Positions 46,830 through 58,769 of a stretch of DNA of 64,000 bases are shown here, in pieces. The position numbers were made by a program, and so were the translations under genes. A model generated the notes under the pieces. The model was given only the letters and a program-made list of their open reading frames with translations. It was not told the DNA's origin and made no database searches. The DNA comes from Prosopis cineraria. Its lineage: Eukaryota > Streptophyta > Magnoliopsida > Fabales > Fabaceae. Location: assembly GCF_029017545.1 (NCBI RefSeq), contig NW_026555341.1, positions 19,840,001 through 19,904,000 of the forward strand, given 5' to 3'. Within the stretch, counting starts at the first letter, position 1, and each line of letters opens with the position of its first letter.

Positions 46830-47585
46830 AGATGATTACTCTATGTTTACTTGGACCTTCTTCTTTAGTTCCAAGGATGAAACATTTTATGCTTTCAATA
46901 TTTTTTTCTAAAAAGGTCTAAATTGAAAAGGGATTTCCATTTTGTCTATCAGGTATGACCATAAAGGAGAATTTGAGAATGGAGAATTCATAAAGTTTTA
47001 TGACAAAAATAGAATCAACATAACTTCTCAACACTAAGGAGACCTCAACAAAATGGTGTTGTTGAGAGGAATAATAGAGTTCTCATAAAAATGGCTAGAG
47101 CTATGTTGAATGACAATGAAGTATCACAGGTGCTATATAAAATTTCAATGAGCACAACAAGTTATATCATCAATCATGCATATGTCAAACCCCAGCTCAA
47201 CAAAACTTCATATGAGATCTATGATGAAAGAAAGCCAAACATTGTCCACCTTTATGTGTTCGGAAGCAAGGTGTACATCCATAATTACAATAAAGAAAAT
47301 CTAGAAAATTTTAATACCAAGTCAGATGTTGGAATATTTTTGGGCTACTATAACTAAAGCAACACATACATAATGTTTAATCTCAAAACAAAGATCGTAG
47401 AGGAATGAATCCATGTAGTCTTTGATGAGAATCCTATGAAGAAAGAAGCTTTTAATGTTGATAAGATAACTAAAATGATGGGCAACCTTTAAATTCAAAA
47501 ATCATAGAAATTTTAAGATCCTATTGAAAAGAAGAAGAGCTCACCAATTGAAGAAGAAGAGCCTTCACAACTAAAAAATTAGAGA
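46830..47585 (+). pseudogene. SIRE-like copia pol, part 2: integrase core
   Basis: Continues the frame cut at 8546: DDYSMFTW at 46832 completes the catalytic-Asp motif of copia integrase. After frameshifts, the segment at about 47040-47075 reads PQQNGVVERNNR, the motif around the catalytic Glu. The ORF 47091-47357 (88 codons) runs through MARAMLN, INHAYVKP, LHVFGSK-like VYVFGSK and FLGY motifs, the C-terminal integrase signature. A linker rich in Glu/Lys follows to 47585, where a SIRE-like LTR cuts the frame. Not functional. Confidence 0.85.
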
Positions 47586-49311
47586 TGTTGAACCATGTGT
47601 TTTGATAATTACAAAACCAAGAGAAGAGTGTGTTACTTGTATAGATATCAAGATTCATTAATGTGACAAAACATTTAAGAACATGAAGAATCAAGAGAAA
47701 AAGAAGTTCTATATGTTTAACTATTTATTTCTCATAGATTTAATGTGAAAACTATAAGAGCTTAATCACATGTCAATAATTTAAAGCTAATGTATCATTT
47801 TAAAATCATCTTTAGGATCACAAGTCCATCGATCTTAATCATTATACATTTAGAGTGCACTTGTATTTAAATGTCCATTTCAAGCTTAATCTAGAATGAT
47901 TCACGCTTGAAATAATCATTTTTATGCATTTTAAGACTTTTTTTAGTCAATTTAAGCTTAAAAGATAAGTGAGTCATGCTTGAATTGGATCATAAAAGTT
48001 AAATTTTACACTGCTTGACATTTCAAGCTTGAATAAGGATTGATTTTTCACTACAGGCATACAACATGATGTTTCAAGCCTGAATCAAAAGATCCACACA
48101 TGATTTGTTACTTATGCTTGTGAGATGTCTTGATGAAGCTTTAATGCTCTAATTTATGCTAGAAAAGTAGTTGCAAACATGCCTGAATTGTCACACAACA
48201 TCAAATTGCATTTAGAAGAAGTGACAATTAATGCCTAAAAGGAGAATTTCCATACTTGATTTGTCATTTGATTGCTTGATCACAAATATGGCACAAAAGA
48301 GCTAAAGTCAATCAAGCCAATTCAATCTTGATTTGTAATGTGCTCAAGTATGATTTGTCACCTAAATATGTTAAATATTTCTATCATGCTACTTATGCTT
48401 GAATACACTTTGGATCCACGTGTGATTTGTCATACAAAATGGCTTGGGTTTTTTGTTATCCATTTCACACGTCAATGGAAAAGAATTTCATGTGTGATTT
48501 ATCATCCTAAATGGCTTTGGCTTTCTACCAGCCATTTCAAGTATGAGAGATTAAGGGATCCATGCCTGATTTGTCACATAGAATAATCTAATTCTTGCAC
48601 CCTATAAATCACATGAGTCACCTTGTGTCTATGCTTGAATTGTTACACATGCTTTACTAGAACTTGGCTAAGCTCTATTTCACATGTAAATCTTTTGATT
48701 CCATTCTAGAAATGTCACCAATAGTTACTTTTACTCTTCCAACAGTTTGAAACTTTGCTAAACTATATATGACTCAGTTTAAGTTTTGAACATGAATTTT
48801 TACATTGAATAAACCATTCTAAGTCTAAACAATCTAATTTGTGCATCAAAAGGCTTGCATTCATTCATACAACAACTCTTGAAATATTTTTGAAAAAGCT
48901 TTCATTAGTTCTTAAGGCTTCATTGTATTTAATCTACCCTTTATAGAGAGCTATTTTTTGAGAGATTTTTTTCTTTACAACTAAGTTAAAATCTTGAAAA
49001 GAGATTTTTAAGTGAATTGTAACAACTTGCTAGTTGTAGCAAGGATTATTGTTGAAAAAAGATTAGTCAAGTCTTAAGAGTTATACTAAGGTTACAAGCA
49101 CCTACTGAAGCTAATGATTATAGTTAAAAATTTTAAGGGTGATCTTGAAGACTAGATGTAAGCCAAGTTATTAGGCTGATCTAGGATAAATTATTAGTGT
49201 AAAAGTTTTTCATTCTTGAATCTTTTGTTATTTAGTTCTGCTTTTCTTTAAATTTAAAAAAATTAATTATCATCCAATTCACCCCCTTTTAGGTGCTAGC
49301 CATATCCAACA
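47586..49311 (+). mobile_element. Solo LTR, SIRE-like copia
   Basis: 1726 bp, TGTTGAACCATGTG...CATATCCAACA, flanked by a perfect TSD AGAGA (47581-47585 and 49312-49316). The AATTCACCCCCTTTTAGGTG segment near the end is typical of SIRE-type LTRs. It contains at least six copies of a TGATTTGTCA motif (48250-48580). A second, diverged copy is at 55880-57188. The ORF 48338-48586 is a by-product of the motif array. Confidence 0.88.
48085..48585. repeat. TGATTTGTCA motif array in SIRE-like LTR
   Basis: Copies of CAYGYxTGATTTGTCAY near 48099, 48251, 48346, 48417, 48489 and 48561. The last four are spaced 70-78 bp. Similar copies lie in the other SIRE-like LTR near 56235, 56305, 56370 and 56445. Confidence 0.65.
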
Positions 49312-49630
49312 AGAGAAAAAACAAAACTCACCCTCTTGATCAAGTCATTGGTGATACTAGTGAGCCAATGTGTACAAGAAGTTGTCTACAAAATAATGTT
49401 GCCCACTTAGCCTTTATCTCAAAAATTGAACCAAAAATTATTGAAGAAGCTTTATCTTACTTATATTAGATACATGCTATACAAGAAGAGCTCAATTGAT
49501 TCAAAAGAAGTTAAGTTTGGGATTTAGTACTAAAAGCTAAAGATCATCCTATTATTGAAACAAAGTAGGCCTTCAAGAATAGACTTGACAAAGACAAAAT
49601 CAATGTTCAAACTAAAGCTTAATTGGTAGC
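49312..49630 (+). pseudogene. SIRE-like copia pol, part 3: RT N-terminus
   Basis: Third piece of the same plus-strand copia. From about 49396 the frame reads NNVAHLAFISKIEPKIIEEA, then IQEELN, VWDLV, then DHPIIETK and AFKNRLDKDK, which is the start of the copia reverse transcriptase. At least four stops fall at positions where the family has Trp, Gln or Arg. The frame is cut after LVA at 49630 by the Tat-like LTR. The catalytic Y-x-D-D region is not in the window. Confidence 0.82.
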
Positions 49631-51753
49631 TGTAAACACCCAATTTGTCCAAGCACCCCCAAAAAAATGAACAAACAAAAAATAATTGAGAACCTTTTTT
49701 TAATAAATCAATAAAAAGAACAAAATGAAAGTTCATAAATAAACAAAATTAAGTGAAAAAATTCTCAAATTTGTGCCTTAATATGAGTCTTCAATTAGGG
49801 AAATGAAATTGAGATCCAATCTCCAAAATTATGCATTGATTTAAAATAGTGAAAGTTAAATAAAATTAATCATAAATTGATGTGATTCAACTATTAAAGA
49901 TGGAAGCCCTATTTATAATATATAAAAGGGTAGAGATCAAAGTGAAAAGAGGGGGTAGAAAACAAGGAGCTTGAGAAAGTTAGTTAAAAAGGTAGATAAT
50001 GATAATTTGTTCTCTTGTATCATCTCCACTCATTATAATATGGGGTTAGGAATGGGTAGATGCCCTAGATAGGATAATACCAATTGCTCATTATTCAATA
50101 ATATCCTAAGGAAAGCCAATCCTCTCATTTGGGATCACATGTATGATCTTTAAAAATGTTGAAGGCTCAAAGGTATAGGATTAGCAATGATTTAGATTAT
50201 CCTTTTGATTTTCATTTCCCTATTTAAAAATTCTTATGTGTCATGTGTGTGTATTCCTGTGGGCGCCTTGGGCTTATTCCCTTTATCCTCATCATAACTC
50301 ACTTGTTCTTTGTTTTCTTTTCTTTTTCTTTTTCTTTTTTACCTTTCCTTCCCTACCTCAATCTAAATTTGATATCACCAAAGTATATCAATCATTTTTT
50401 TGTCTTGTGAGTCTTGTATGTATAACCTCCCTTTCTATATGAATATATTTGTGTATGATTTTCATTCCTCTCTCCTTTTGGTTTTAATTCAATATTGCCT
50501 TCTTTAATTTTTTTTTTCTTGTTTCTTTTTATTTTTCTTCGACCTCTCACTTTCCTTTAACCACAATATCAATTTTCTTTCTTTTTTTCCTACCCCAAGT
50601 GTGGCCTTTAATCCATATAGGTAGAACAAGGGAAAATATATATGTGATTTTGTTCCAACAAGTATATACAAACGCATACACTCAAGCACATGTGTTGACT
50701 AGTTATTTCTTTTGCTTTTGAGATGGAGATGATTGGAATAATCATCTAGGTTGCAGAAAGTGTTAAAGCTCTAAAGGTTTGATCTCTTGTTTTTCTATGA
50801 GCCATTTATATTATTATACCCTTCTCTAGCACACACTACACCATATGAGTTGAGACTTTTGTGTGTGTTTTTCTTAGTCATACCTTGTGAGATTTTTGGA
50901 ATCTCTGCAGGTAATAGTCGATAGGTATGCCATGTGTGGTAATAGGTTATTGCAAGCACATTAATCATAATTCTTAATTAATTTCTTCAAAAATATATTT
51001 TTTTTAAAGGAGAGCTTTTTTTATAAATAAATATGTTATAAAATAATTTTTATGTCGTGTGAGATTTTAGAACCATCACAGGTATAAAATAAATTAATTT
51101 TCATATGAGATTTTTAGAGCCTCTGCAGGGATATTAATTGAATTAAAAACGAAAATGCTTTTATACCATGTGAGTTTTTTAGAATCTCTGTGAGCAAAAA
51201 TGTGATCAATAGATCATGTGAGATTTTAGAGTTTTTACAGGAATATTAATCAAATTTGTTTTCCAAGAATAAAGAAAAATCCTTTCTAAAAAAATTAAAA
51301 AACACATACTCAACATAAAAAATATTTTCTTGAATAAAGTAAAAATATCTTTCTTCTAAAAGTTACTAACAAAGTGAGATGCATTTTTACCCTCAAACTA
51401 CATAAACTTTGATCCCTTTAAAGGGTACGTATGTCCTAGGGTTTTACCCTAGGTCAAGTTTAACATGTAAATAAATAATTTTTTTAATTTAATTTTTCTT
51501 CTTATTTTTTATTAAGGGTAATTAAATTTCATTTAAGTGCATATTAATTTCGTTTAGTCAACTTAAGGTAATCATTATCATGGACAAGTGATATGGGATG
51601 CCTAACACCTTTTTCATATACAACCGACTTCCAAACCTTATTCTAGTTATTTAGATTATTTTATTTTTTTAAAGGTTTCCAAATTTACACTTTTAAAATT
51701 TTGGCAGCGACTCCTTTATTTATTGATTTCCCTTTCTTGATCCAGGTGTGATA
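49631..51753 (+). mobile_element. 5' LTR of Tat-like element
   Basis: About 2.12 kb, from TGTAAACACCC to GTGTGATA (terminal CA decayed to TA). Pyrimidine-rich tracts (50290-50345, 50500-50590) and a five-copy sub-repeat at 50880-51250. The ORFs at 49530-49736, 50236-50442 and 50504-50689 lie in it and have no recognisable domain. Confidence 0.75.
50880..51250. repeat. GTGAGATTTTTAGAG sub-repeats in Tat-like LTR
   Basis: Five copies of GTGAGATTTTTAGARTCTCTGCAGG-like sequence at about 50885, 51055, 51101, 51168 and 51215, each followed by an AT-rich spacer. The same five are in the second LTR at 60645-61030. Confidence 0.75.
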
Positions 51754-51966
51754 ATATGGGAATTCTGCTAGAGAATTTTGAGAGTCAAGCTCATTTATGT
51801 TGATTATTTAAAATAATTTGTCTTTTTTTAATTAGCTTTTTCTTTCTTTCTACTTATCTTTTTCCTTATTTGTATATGATTCTCTTCTCTTTTTTATGTT
51901 CTCATTTATTGTATTAATTGAATTCTTTAATTTTTCTTATCTATTATAATGTCATGATCTAGTTAG
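51754..51966 (+). other. Tat-like PBS and leader
   Basis: 51757-51774 reads TGGGAATTCTGCTAGAGA; it matches 13 of 18 bases of the Tat-group PBS (TGGCGACTCTGCTGGGGA, tRNA-Arg type), mostly differing by transitions, and is followed by TTTTGAGAGTCAAG. The rest is a T-rich leader without recognisable coding. It ends at the Athila-like LTR. Confidence 0.6.
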
Positions 51967-53830
51967 TGATAGAACACATTTATTACACACTTATATATGT
52001 CAATTAGGACCATTTATTAAGGTTTTATTAGCTAAAGTGCACAAATATTGCATTAGATTTGAAAAATTACCTAAGTATCTAGGTTTTGTGTACTAGAGGT
52101 TTTTTGGTCTAATAATAAACTTTTGAGAAAATGTATAAGAAAATTTATAAAGTATTTTAAGTGTATAAGAAGTATGGTCAAATTATATTTTTAAAATTAA
52201 TTTTAGTTTGGGAGTAATTAAATAAAAGTCAACACTTCTCAATTATGTTAGTTTAACTTAGTTTTCGATTTACATTTGTATGAAAATTTTTATATAATTT
52301 TGTGCAGCCTAAAACTTGATTACTTTAATAAATTCTCCTTTCTAAATATGAATTTAATTCTACACTTAAATTAGATTTTATAATGTCACATGTTATTTAA
52401 TTGAATTATATGATTTTTGTTATAAGGATAACAAGTGACTTGTGCATTAATTGGGCAAATGAAGTCAAATGTCTAAGAGGTCAGCTAAAGCTATAGGACG
52501 TGTTTTGCTCTTTATTAGGTGGTTTATATCAGCTTAAAATGTAAATGATACATGAGATTAATTTGATACACATTGAAATTATCTATAAGCTAATAAGAGT
52601 GTACCACTTAGCAAGTGTGACAAGGCCCTAATTTTCTTTTTTCTTTGTTTTATTTTATTTGAGTAAGTAATCAGTTGATGCAAAACACTCAAGCACACCA
52701 TTCAGCCCCACAATTTAGATTATCCATTACAATTCACTCAGCTCTTCCATTCTCACTCTAGTTCATAGTTTTCTTCATTTTTCCTCCTTCTCTCTACACC
52801 ATAAACATGTCCAGCACCTATTTCCCCCACTTTCTACCATCAAATTCACGCAATTCTTCCACCATTCTCTTCTCCTCTCATGGCCAACCCTAATCCTTAC
52901 ATCTAGAAGGAGATTTATAGCTCAATTCATCAAGAGTCATGAAGCACAACTCAGCCTTGTTAGGCTCTTGGATGAGCAAGATGTTTTTAATGTTTTCTAG
53001 CTAAATTATCCATGGAACCTTAGGGAAGATTTGATAGAAGGAGAGCTTTGAAGTCTTCATTTAGCTAAGCTCAACTATTTCTTTATCTTGTTTTAATTTC
53101 ACTAGAATACTATGACTATAGTTGATTGTAGTTCCATTTGACTTTAGTTTCATGGTTGGTTAAAATTGTTAATGTTAGAATAAGATTGTTGACTTTAATT
53201 TCACTTCCTTTTGTTGCTGGAAATTTTAGCCACCTTGTGATTTTGCATTGTAATATGTGAATACAATTGGTGAATGTCTTGTATCGACCTAACATATAAT
53301 TTTTTAGTGAATGCTTGATGAATTGCTTAAATTTCATAGTCATGAGCTTGGGTACAGCTTTAGTCATCGCAATAAGAGATGATTTTTGACTAAACACTTG
53401 GTTAATTTTTGAGCTAAGCTAGTAAGTTTACTTAAGGGGCTTGTAATTAGCACTTAAAAAATTGAATTAGTAAAGCTAGGTTGCTTGAGGTAGTTGTCTT
53501 GAGTAAACATTTTTTTAGCCAAGGAAGAGAAATTGAGTAAGCTGCCATAATTAATTAGAGGCTAAGATTCTTCCATTAATAACACCCTAGGGTTCCTACT
53601 TTAAAATTAGGTTTATTCCATTTATTTTAAGTAGCATTTTAAGTGCTTGTCAACTAGGTAACTAAATAGGCAATTAGGTAATCAATTTTCTCAACTTTGG
53701 GTGATGTATTCCATTAGATAACCTTTAATTGAGCTGAAACCATTTCCTTAGGAGATAACCTAAGATGGCTCTATATTGCATTAGGGTTAATTTAGTTTAA
53801 TTTTGAAGGTAGAGCTACTAGATCTTATTA
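51967..53830 (+). mobile_element. Athila-like 5' LTR
   Basis: 1864 bp, starts TGATAGAACACATTTATT and ends about CTTATTA just before an Athila-type PBS. Collinear with the solo LTRs at 21101-23023 and 44146-46002. Unlike them it is followed by its PBS, leader and gag. No 3' LTR partner is in the window. Confidence 0.85.
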
Positions 53831-53836
53831 AATTTT

Positions 53837-53854
53837 TGGTACCATCATTGGGGA
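53837..53854 (+). other. Athila-like primer-binding site
   Basis: TGGTACCATCATTGGGGA, preceded by AAATTT. It matches 11 of 18 bases of the Athila PBS (TGGCGCCGTTGCCGGGGA), and every difference is a transition, as expected from deamination. Confidence 0.75.
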
Positions 53855-54751
53855 ATGTGTTTAGGTTTAATTTTGAGGTTGTCTAGTGCTTAATTTGTTT
53901 ATTTTGTGTTTCTAGAAAATTTTTCAAAAATTATAAAATTTGTATTTTTTGTTTTTCTTAATGTGTTAGTGTTTTTTGTGTTCATTTTGGGAAAAAAAAA
54001 CATTAGTGCAATTTTCATTGGTTTAGTGCAGAGCTTGACAATACTTTATTTCTAATGTCTCCATCTAAAATTCAAAAATTAAATGGGAACGAGTTTGGAG
54101 GAGTTTTGACTTAAAATTTGTTTCATTAGAAATCTATATCTCTTAAATTTAAACTTAGCTTGGTTAATTTTGGGCATGGAAAATGTTCTGTGCAAATTTT
54201 ATAAGCTAACAAGGTCCAGGGAGCCTTTACAAAGGATTCCCAAAACTCTATGACAACATTAAGTTTGCATATCTCTCACTTTGTGTGTCCTTATAGCTTG
54301 ATTCTAGTCTTGAATTTCTCCTTATTATCTTAGCTTTGTTTCTTATGTTTAGAATTTGCTTTGATTTTTCCATTATCTTGTTGAAAATTTTATTGAAAGC
54401 TCAGAACATCTAAGTGAAACCTTGTTTCTCAAGAACTATAGAACACCTTGTGAAAAATTCTAGGAACAATTAAGAAGGAATTGTAATCTAAAATTTTTAT
54501 ATCATTGTCCTGTATATCTCTTTTTATCTCATTAAATTTTTAGGGAATTTCTCATGTGGACTGGCTAATACAAAATCCACAAGTTCACTATCTCCAAAGA
54601 GTCAGTTACATGTTCTAACTTTCTTTGTACTTATTTGGTGTTGTTTTTGTTTGTGTTTGATTATTTGATTCTTCTTGCGTTTAATAGAAAAAAATTCCCT
54701 TGTTTTTATTTGTTTGAATTTTCTCTCTCTAAATTTTACATTTAAGCTGAG
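53855..54751 (+). other. Athila-like leader, non-coding
   Basis: T-rich leader between PBS and gag, with no domain recognised. The minus-strand ORF 54602-54808 is a low-complexity shadow. Confidence 0.5.
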
Positions 54752-55630
54752 TTGTATTTTGTTCTTGATTCTCTTGAGCTTGATTTGTGCATGACCTATA
54801 GGAAACATACCTTTTTTGTTGAATTAGATCTATATATTGAAAAGACTTTTATGAAATTGAAAAGATCACAACCTATTCTTAATTCACATTTGGTTTGTAA
54901 TTCAACAATGGAAAGTAGACTAGGGCATGAACATGTGTATAATAAGGGCCATAGGAATGATAACGAGCATTTTTATGATAATGGCCATGTTAATAATGAA
55001 TTTAAGGGCTTACATAATCCTAGAGAGGAGAGGAGTATTAGACAATTAACTTAACCAAATTGGCATGATAACCCTTATTGTTTATACGTCCCTCCTACTA
55101 ATGTTGAGTGTGAAATTAAACCCTCTTTAATTAATGCATTACAAAAGTTTTATTGGTTACTGGGAGAGGATTGCCATAGGTTTTTGCATACTCTCTATTT
55201 AATTTTTGATACTATAAAGCCTGTGCATGTTAATGTTGATGATGTTCAAGCTAAGACTTTCATATTTTCTCTTAAAAGTTTAGCAAAAGAGTGGTACTTC
55301 ATCTACCCTTCCTCTATCCAAGTGAGCACTTGGGCTCAACTTAGAAGGCTTTTCTTGGATAAATTATTTCTAAATTCTAAAGTCACAAAGTTAAGGAAGC
55401 AAATCTATGGGGTCCAATAAGAAAATGATAAGAGTCTTTATGAGTATTGAATTAGATTTTTAAGGTCTTTTGACTAAATGCCTACACCATTAAATCTCTA
55501 GTGAGAATTTAGTCTAATATTTCTACAAGGGCTTGATTCAAAGAGACAAGGTTAATATTGATGCCACTAGTGGTGGATGCTTGATTGATCTCAAGTTAGC
55601 CTAATCATTGAGGCTAATTTCTCTTACTTA
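54752..55630 (+). pseudogene. Athila-like gag remnant
   Basis: Capsid-type gag of an Athila-like Ty3/gypsy element. Two open stretches lie in one frame: 54752-55054 (ending RSIRQLT) and 55184-55420. The stop-broken segment between them reads like the Athila gag N-terminus (INALQKFYWLLGEDCHRFLH). The second stretch holds FIFSLKSLAKEWYFIYPSS, STWAQLRRLFLDKLF and VTKLRKQIYGVQ, the core retrotransposon gag motifs. Past a stop, the frame continues with GLLTKCLHH and FYKGLIQRDKVNIDATSGG up to about 55580. The true start is not certain. No protease or pol follows: a family D LTR fragment takes over near 55631. Confidence 0.75.
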
Positions 55631-55879
55631 GCCCCAATGATTAAGCTAAAAAGGATAAAAAAGGTCGGTTAAATGAGAAGGAAGGGCATTTTAGTCAATT
55701 AGATAGTCGAAAAGGGGAGTGATTATAGTGAATGTGTTAAATGAACTTAAGAGATACCATTAAAATGATTATAAATGATGAATTAGGTGGTTTTGCTTGA
55801 TTAAGGCTCTGCATTGAGCTCAAAAGCTAATTAAAGAATTATAGGGTTACTAATTGATAATAGGGTTACTCGGACATAT
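55631..55879 (+). mobile_element. Family D LTR fragment, left piece
   Basis: Resembles 9185-9420 of the D solo LTR (GAGTTAGGAAGGTGTATTAGTCATTTGGATAG versus GAGAAGGAAGGGCATTTTAGTCAATTAGATAG in outline). The left border with Athila gag is approximate. Confidence 0.55.
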
Positions 55880-57188
55880 TGTTGAATCATATATCTTGAT
55901 AATTACAAAACCAAAAGAAAAGGTGTGTGTTATTTATGTAGATATAAAAGATCTACAGATGAGACAAAACCTTTAAGAACTTGAAGAATTAAGAGAAGAA
56001 GAAGATTTATATATTTAAATCATTTATTTCTCTTGATTCAATATGAGAACTATGAGAGCTTAATTATATATTATTAATTTTAAAGTGAATACATCATCTT
56101 GGGCTCATAAATCTTATTTATGCATATAAGAACTTGCCTTAGTCAATTCAAGCTTGGAAGTAATGTCATTCATACTTGAATTGGATCATAGAAGTTGAAC
56201 TTTTCACTACATGATGTTTCACGTGTGAATGGTTCCATGCATGGTTTGTCACTTTAAGCACACTTTAGTAATTTCACATGTGAGGGGAAGAGTGTTTCAT
56301 GCATGATTTGTCATCCAAAATAGTTTGGGTTTTATAACCAACCATTTCATGCATGATAGTTAGTTTGTTCTTCACGTGATTTATCACCTAGATTGGCTTT
56401 ATCATTGTGTTAACAAATTCATGCGTGAGAGCTTGAAGGAACCACGCCTACATTGTCACATAAAATAATTTACATGTTCTCACCTTGCAAAACATGCATG
56501 AGTAATGTTCACACTTGAATCATTATATATGCTTGACTAGAACTTGCCTAGCTCTATTTCACATGTGAATCTTTTAGTTGCACGTAAGAAATGTCACCAA
56601 CCACTACAATCACTGTTTGAACAATCTATACACTGTAAAATTATATATATGACACAATTCAAGTTTAAAACAAGAATTCTGACCATTAAGTGAATAGTTC
56701 ACATTTGAACATCCTTAAAATCTTTCAATTTGTACATCAAAAGGTCTTGCATTCATTTATTTATCATTATTGATAAACTTTGTAAAAAATATCTCATTAG
56801 TTCTTAAGCTTCCATTGTACTTAATCTACTCTTTCTAAAGAGTTTATATTTTAGATAATTGTTCTTTAAAACCAAGTTGAAATCTTGAAAAGAGATTTTT
56901 TTTAAATGAATTGTAACAACTAACTAGTTGTAGTAAGGTTGGTTAATTGAAACAAGACTAGTCAAGTCTTGTGAGCTATACTGAGCCCCACTTAAGCTTG
57001 TGATTATAGCTGAAAATCTTAAAGGTAATCTTGAAAACTAGACGTAGGCCAAGATTTAGGCTAAACCAAGAGAAATCTTTGGTATCATATCTTTTACTAC
57101 TTGTATTTTTCTTTCACTCTTCATACTTTTCTAGAAAAATAAAGTGTCAACCAATTCACCCCTTCTTGGGTGCCAACCTTAGCCAACA
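55880..57188 (+). mobile_element. Solo LTR, SIRE-like copia, diverged copy
   Basis: 1309 bp, TGTTGAATCATATATC...CCTTAGCCAACA, with AATTCACCCCTTCTTGGGTG near the end. The flanks CATAT and ATTAT match at 3 of 5. About 400 bp shorter than the copy at 47586. Its motif array has about four copies. Confidence 0.75.
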
Positions 57189-58425
57189 ATTATGTCTTAC
57201 TCTGTTACCTTTGTATACAAGTGAAGAGAGCACAAGAAGGCTAGGAAAGAAAGTAAGGAAGAATTAGCTTCATTTTGATAGTGGTATAACTACCTTTTGT
57301 GTAATTAATGTATAATAATGTGGTTAATTGTTTAGGTTGCTAATTAGGGTGCATATGTGAATGACTGTACATATATATATGAATTATGAGTTGTGATGAC
57401 TTGCTTGTGTAAATGATACTACATCTCATTGAGTGCATCATAGTTGTGAGTATATGGGTAGGCCTAAATGCTATTCAAGCAAGTGTATGTTATGTTATAT
57501 ACCTTGTTCCACTAGTAATGAATATAAATTGTTGTGTGATATAGTGTAACTGTGTGAGCTAGACCAAATGGTGAGGCTTAGCCCCATTTATACGAGTCAA
57601 GTATATTATGAATCCTAACAATATAGTGAGGCGTAGCTCTATATATGTAAGTCAGAAGCATATAGTGGAACAAGTATGTTGTTGTTAGGTATATAGTAGA
57701 ACAAGTATGTTGTTGTTTATGTGGTTATGTGTGTTCACCTATATAACAAGTGTGTAATGTGGCATTGAGAGGACATATTGAAAATATGAAGTGATATATA
57801 TGATATGATGTATTAATCAGGTGTATTTCATTATTTTAGACTTAGTTCAAGGCCCAAAGTGGTATACTGAGGCAAGATGTGAGAATTAAACACTTAACGT
57901 GCTTAATTTTAAAAGAAAAGTAGCTTTTTACACTCAGGTTTCTAATTTAAGATTGAACCATTAGATCATTTCCAAACTTATCTCATTAGATAGATTATAT
58001 TATAAGGTTCATGCAAACATTTGAATCACTCCAATTGGACATCAAATGTGAAAATGGCCCATAACAAAAGTTTGTATCAGAAATCTGCTATGATGGTAAA
58101 ATTTGATAAATGTATTATGGTGCATGGTGTATAAGCATGTCATAATGCTAGAGCATGTTGCTTTGTACTACATGTGGCATATGGTACATGTCGTGATGCA
58201 TGGTTTGTTGAAGGGAAAATTAATTGTTTGATTTTCTTTTCAAGTAGGTGTATGTCTACACTTTTATTAGTCCTTTTTATTAAGCATATTTTCTATGAAA
58301 TCGAGACCCACATTTTAAAAACAAATTAAGAGCTATATCTTTGTTATTATATTGTAACTGTAAGGTATAGATGTATAGGTAAAGCTCGGGGTGAAAAATA
58401 GGAATGTATATAGTGTAACTTCAAG
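57189..58425 (+). mobile_element. Family D LTR fragment, right piece
   Basis: Collinear with about 10225-11440 of the D solo LTR: TACAAGTGAAGAGAGCACAA at 57214-57233, AATCAGGTGTATTTC near 57815, a palindrome block at 58105-58205. The equivalent of 9480-10225 is missing at the SIRE-like insertion. The right border is approximate. Confidence 0.65.
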
Positions 58426-58653
58426 GCTATTAGTAACATGAACTTTTAAAGATGGTCCTTAAAGCCAAAAGGGCTAACTAGATTTAGCACATACAGAAGA
58501 TCATGGCTAACAATACCATCACAATTGACACAATTATTGTAAGATTATCACATAATTGGGTTTTGGTTAGGTGTTTTGCTAAGGTGGGGACAATATTGCA
58601 CATTAGATTTATTTCTCTCTTTTCCTTCTCCTCTTTATTTTTATTTATTTCGT

Positions 58654-58679
58654 TGTCGTCGTCATCATCATCATCATCC
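58654..58679. repeat. (GTC/ATC)n trinucleotide repeat
   Basis: GTCGTCGTC followed by five ATC units. Confidence 0.85.
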
Positions 58680-58769
58680 TTATTGTTCATCATTATCTTG
58701 TCATCATCATAACCATTTTAGCGTTCCAGAACTTCATCATACATTACAGTGCATGAATGGTACCTCTTT

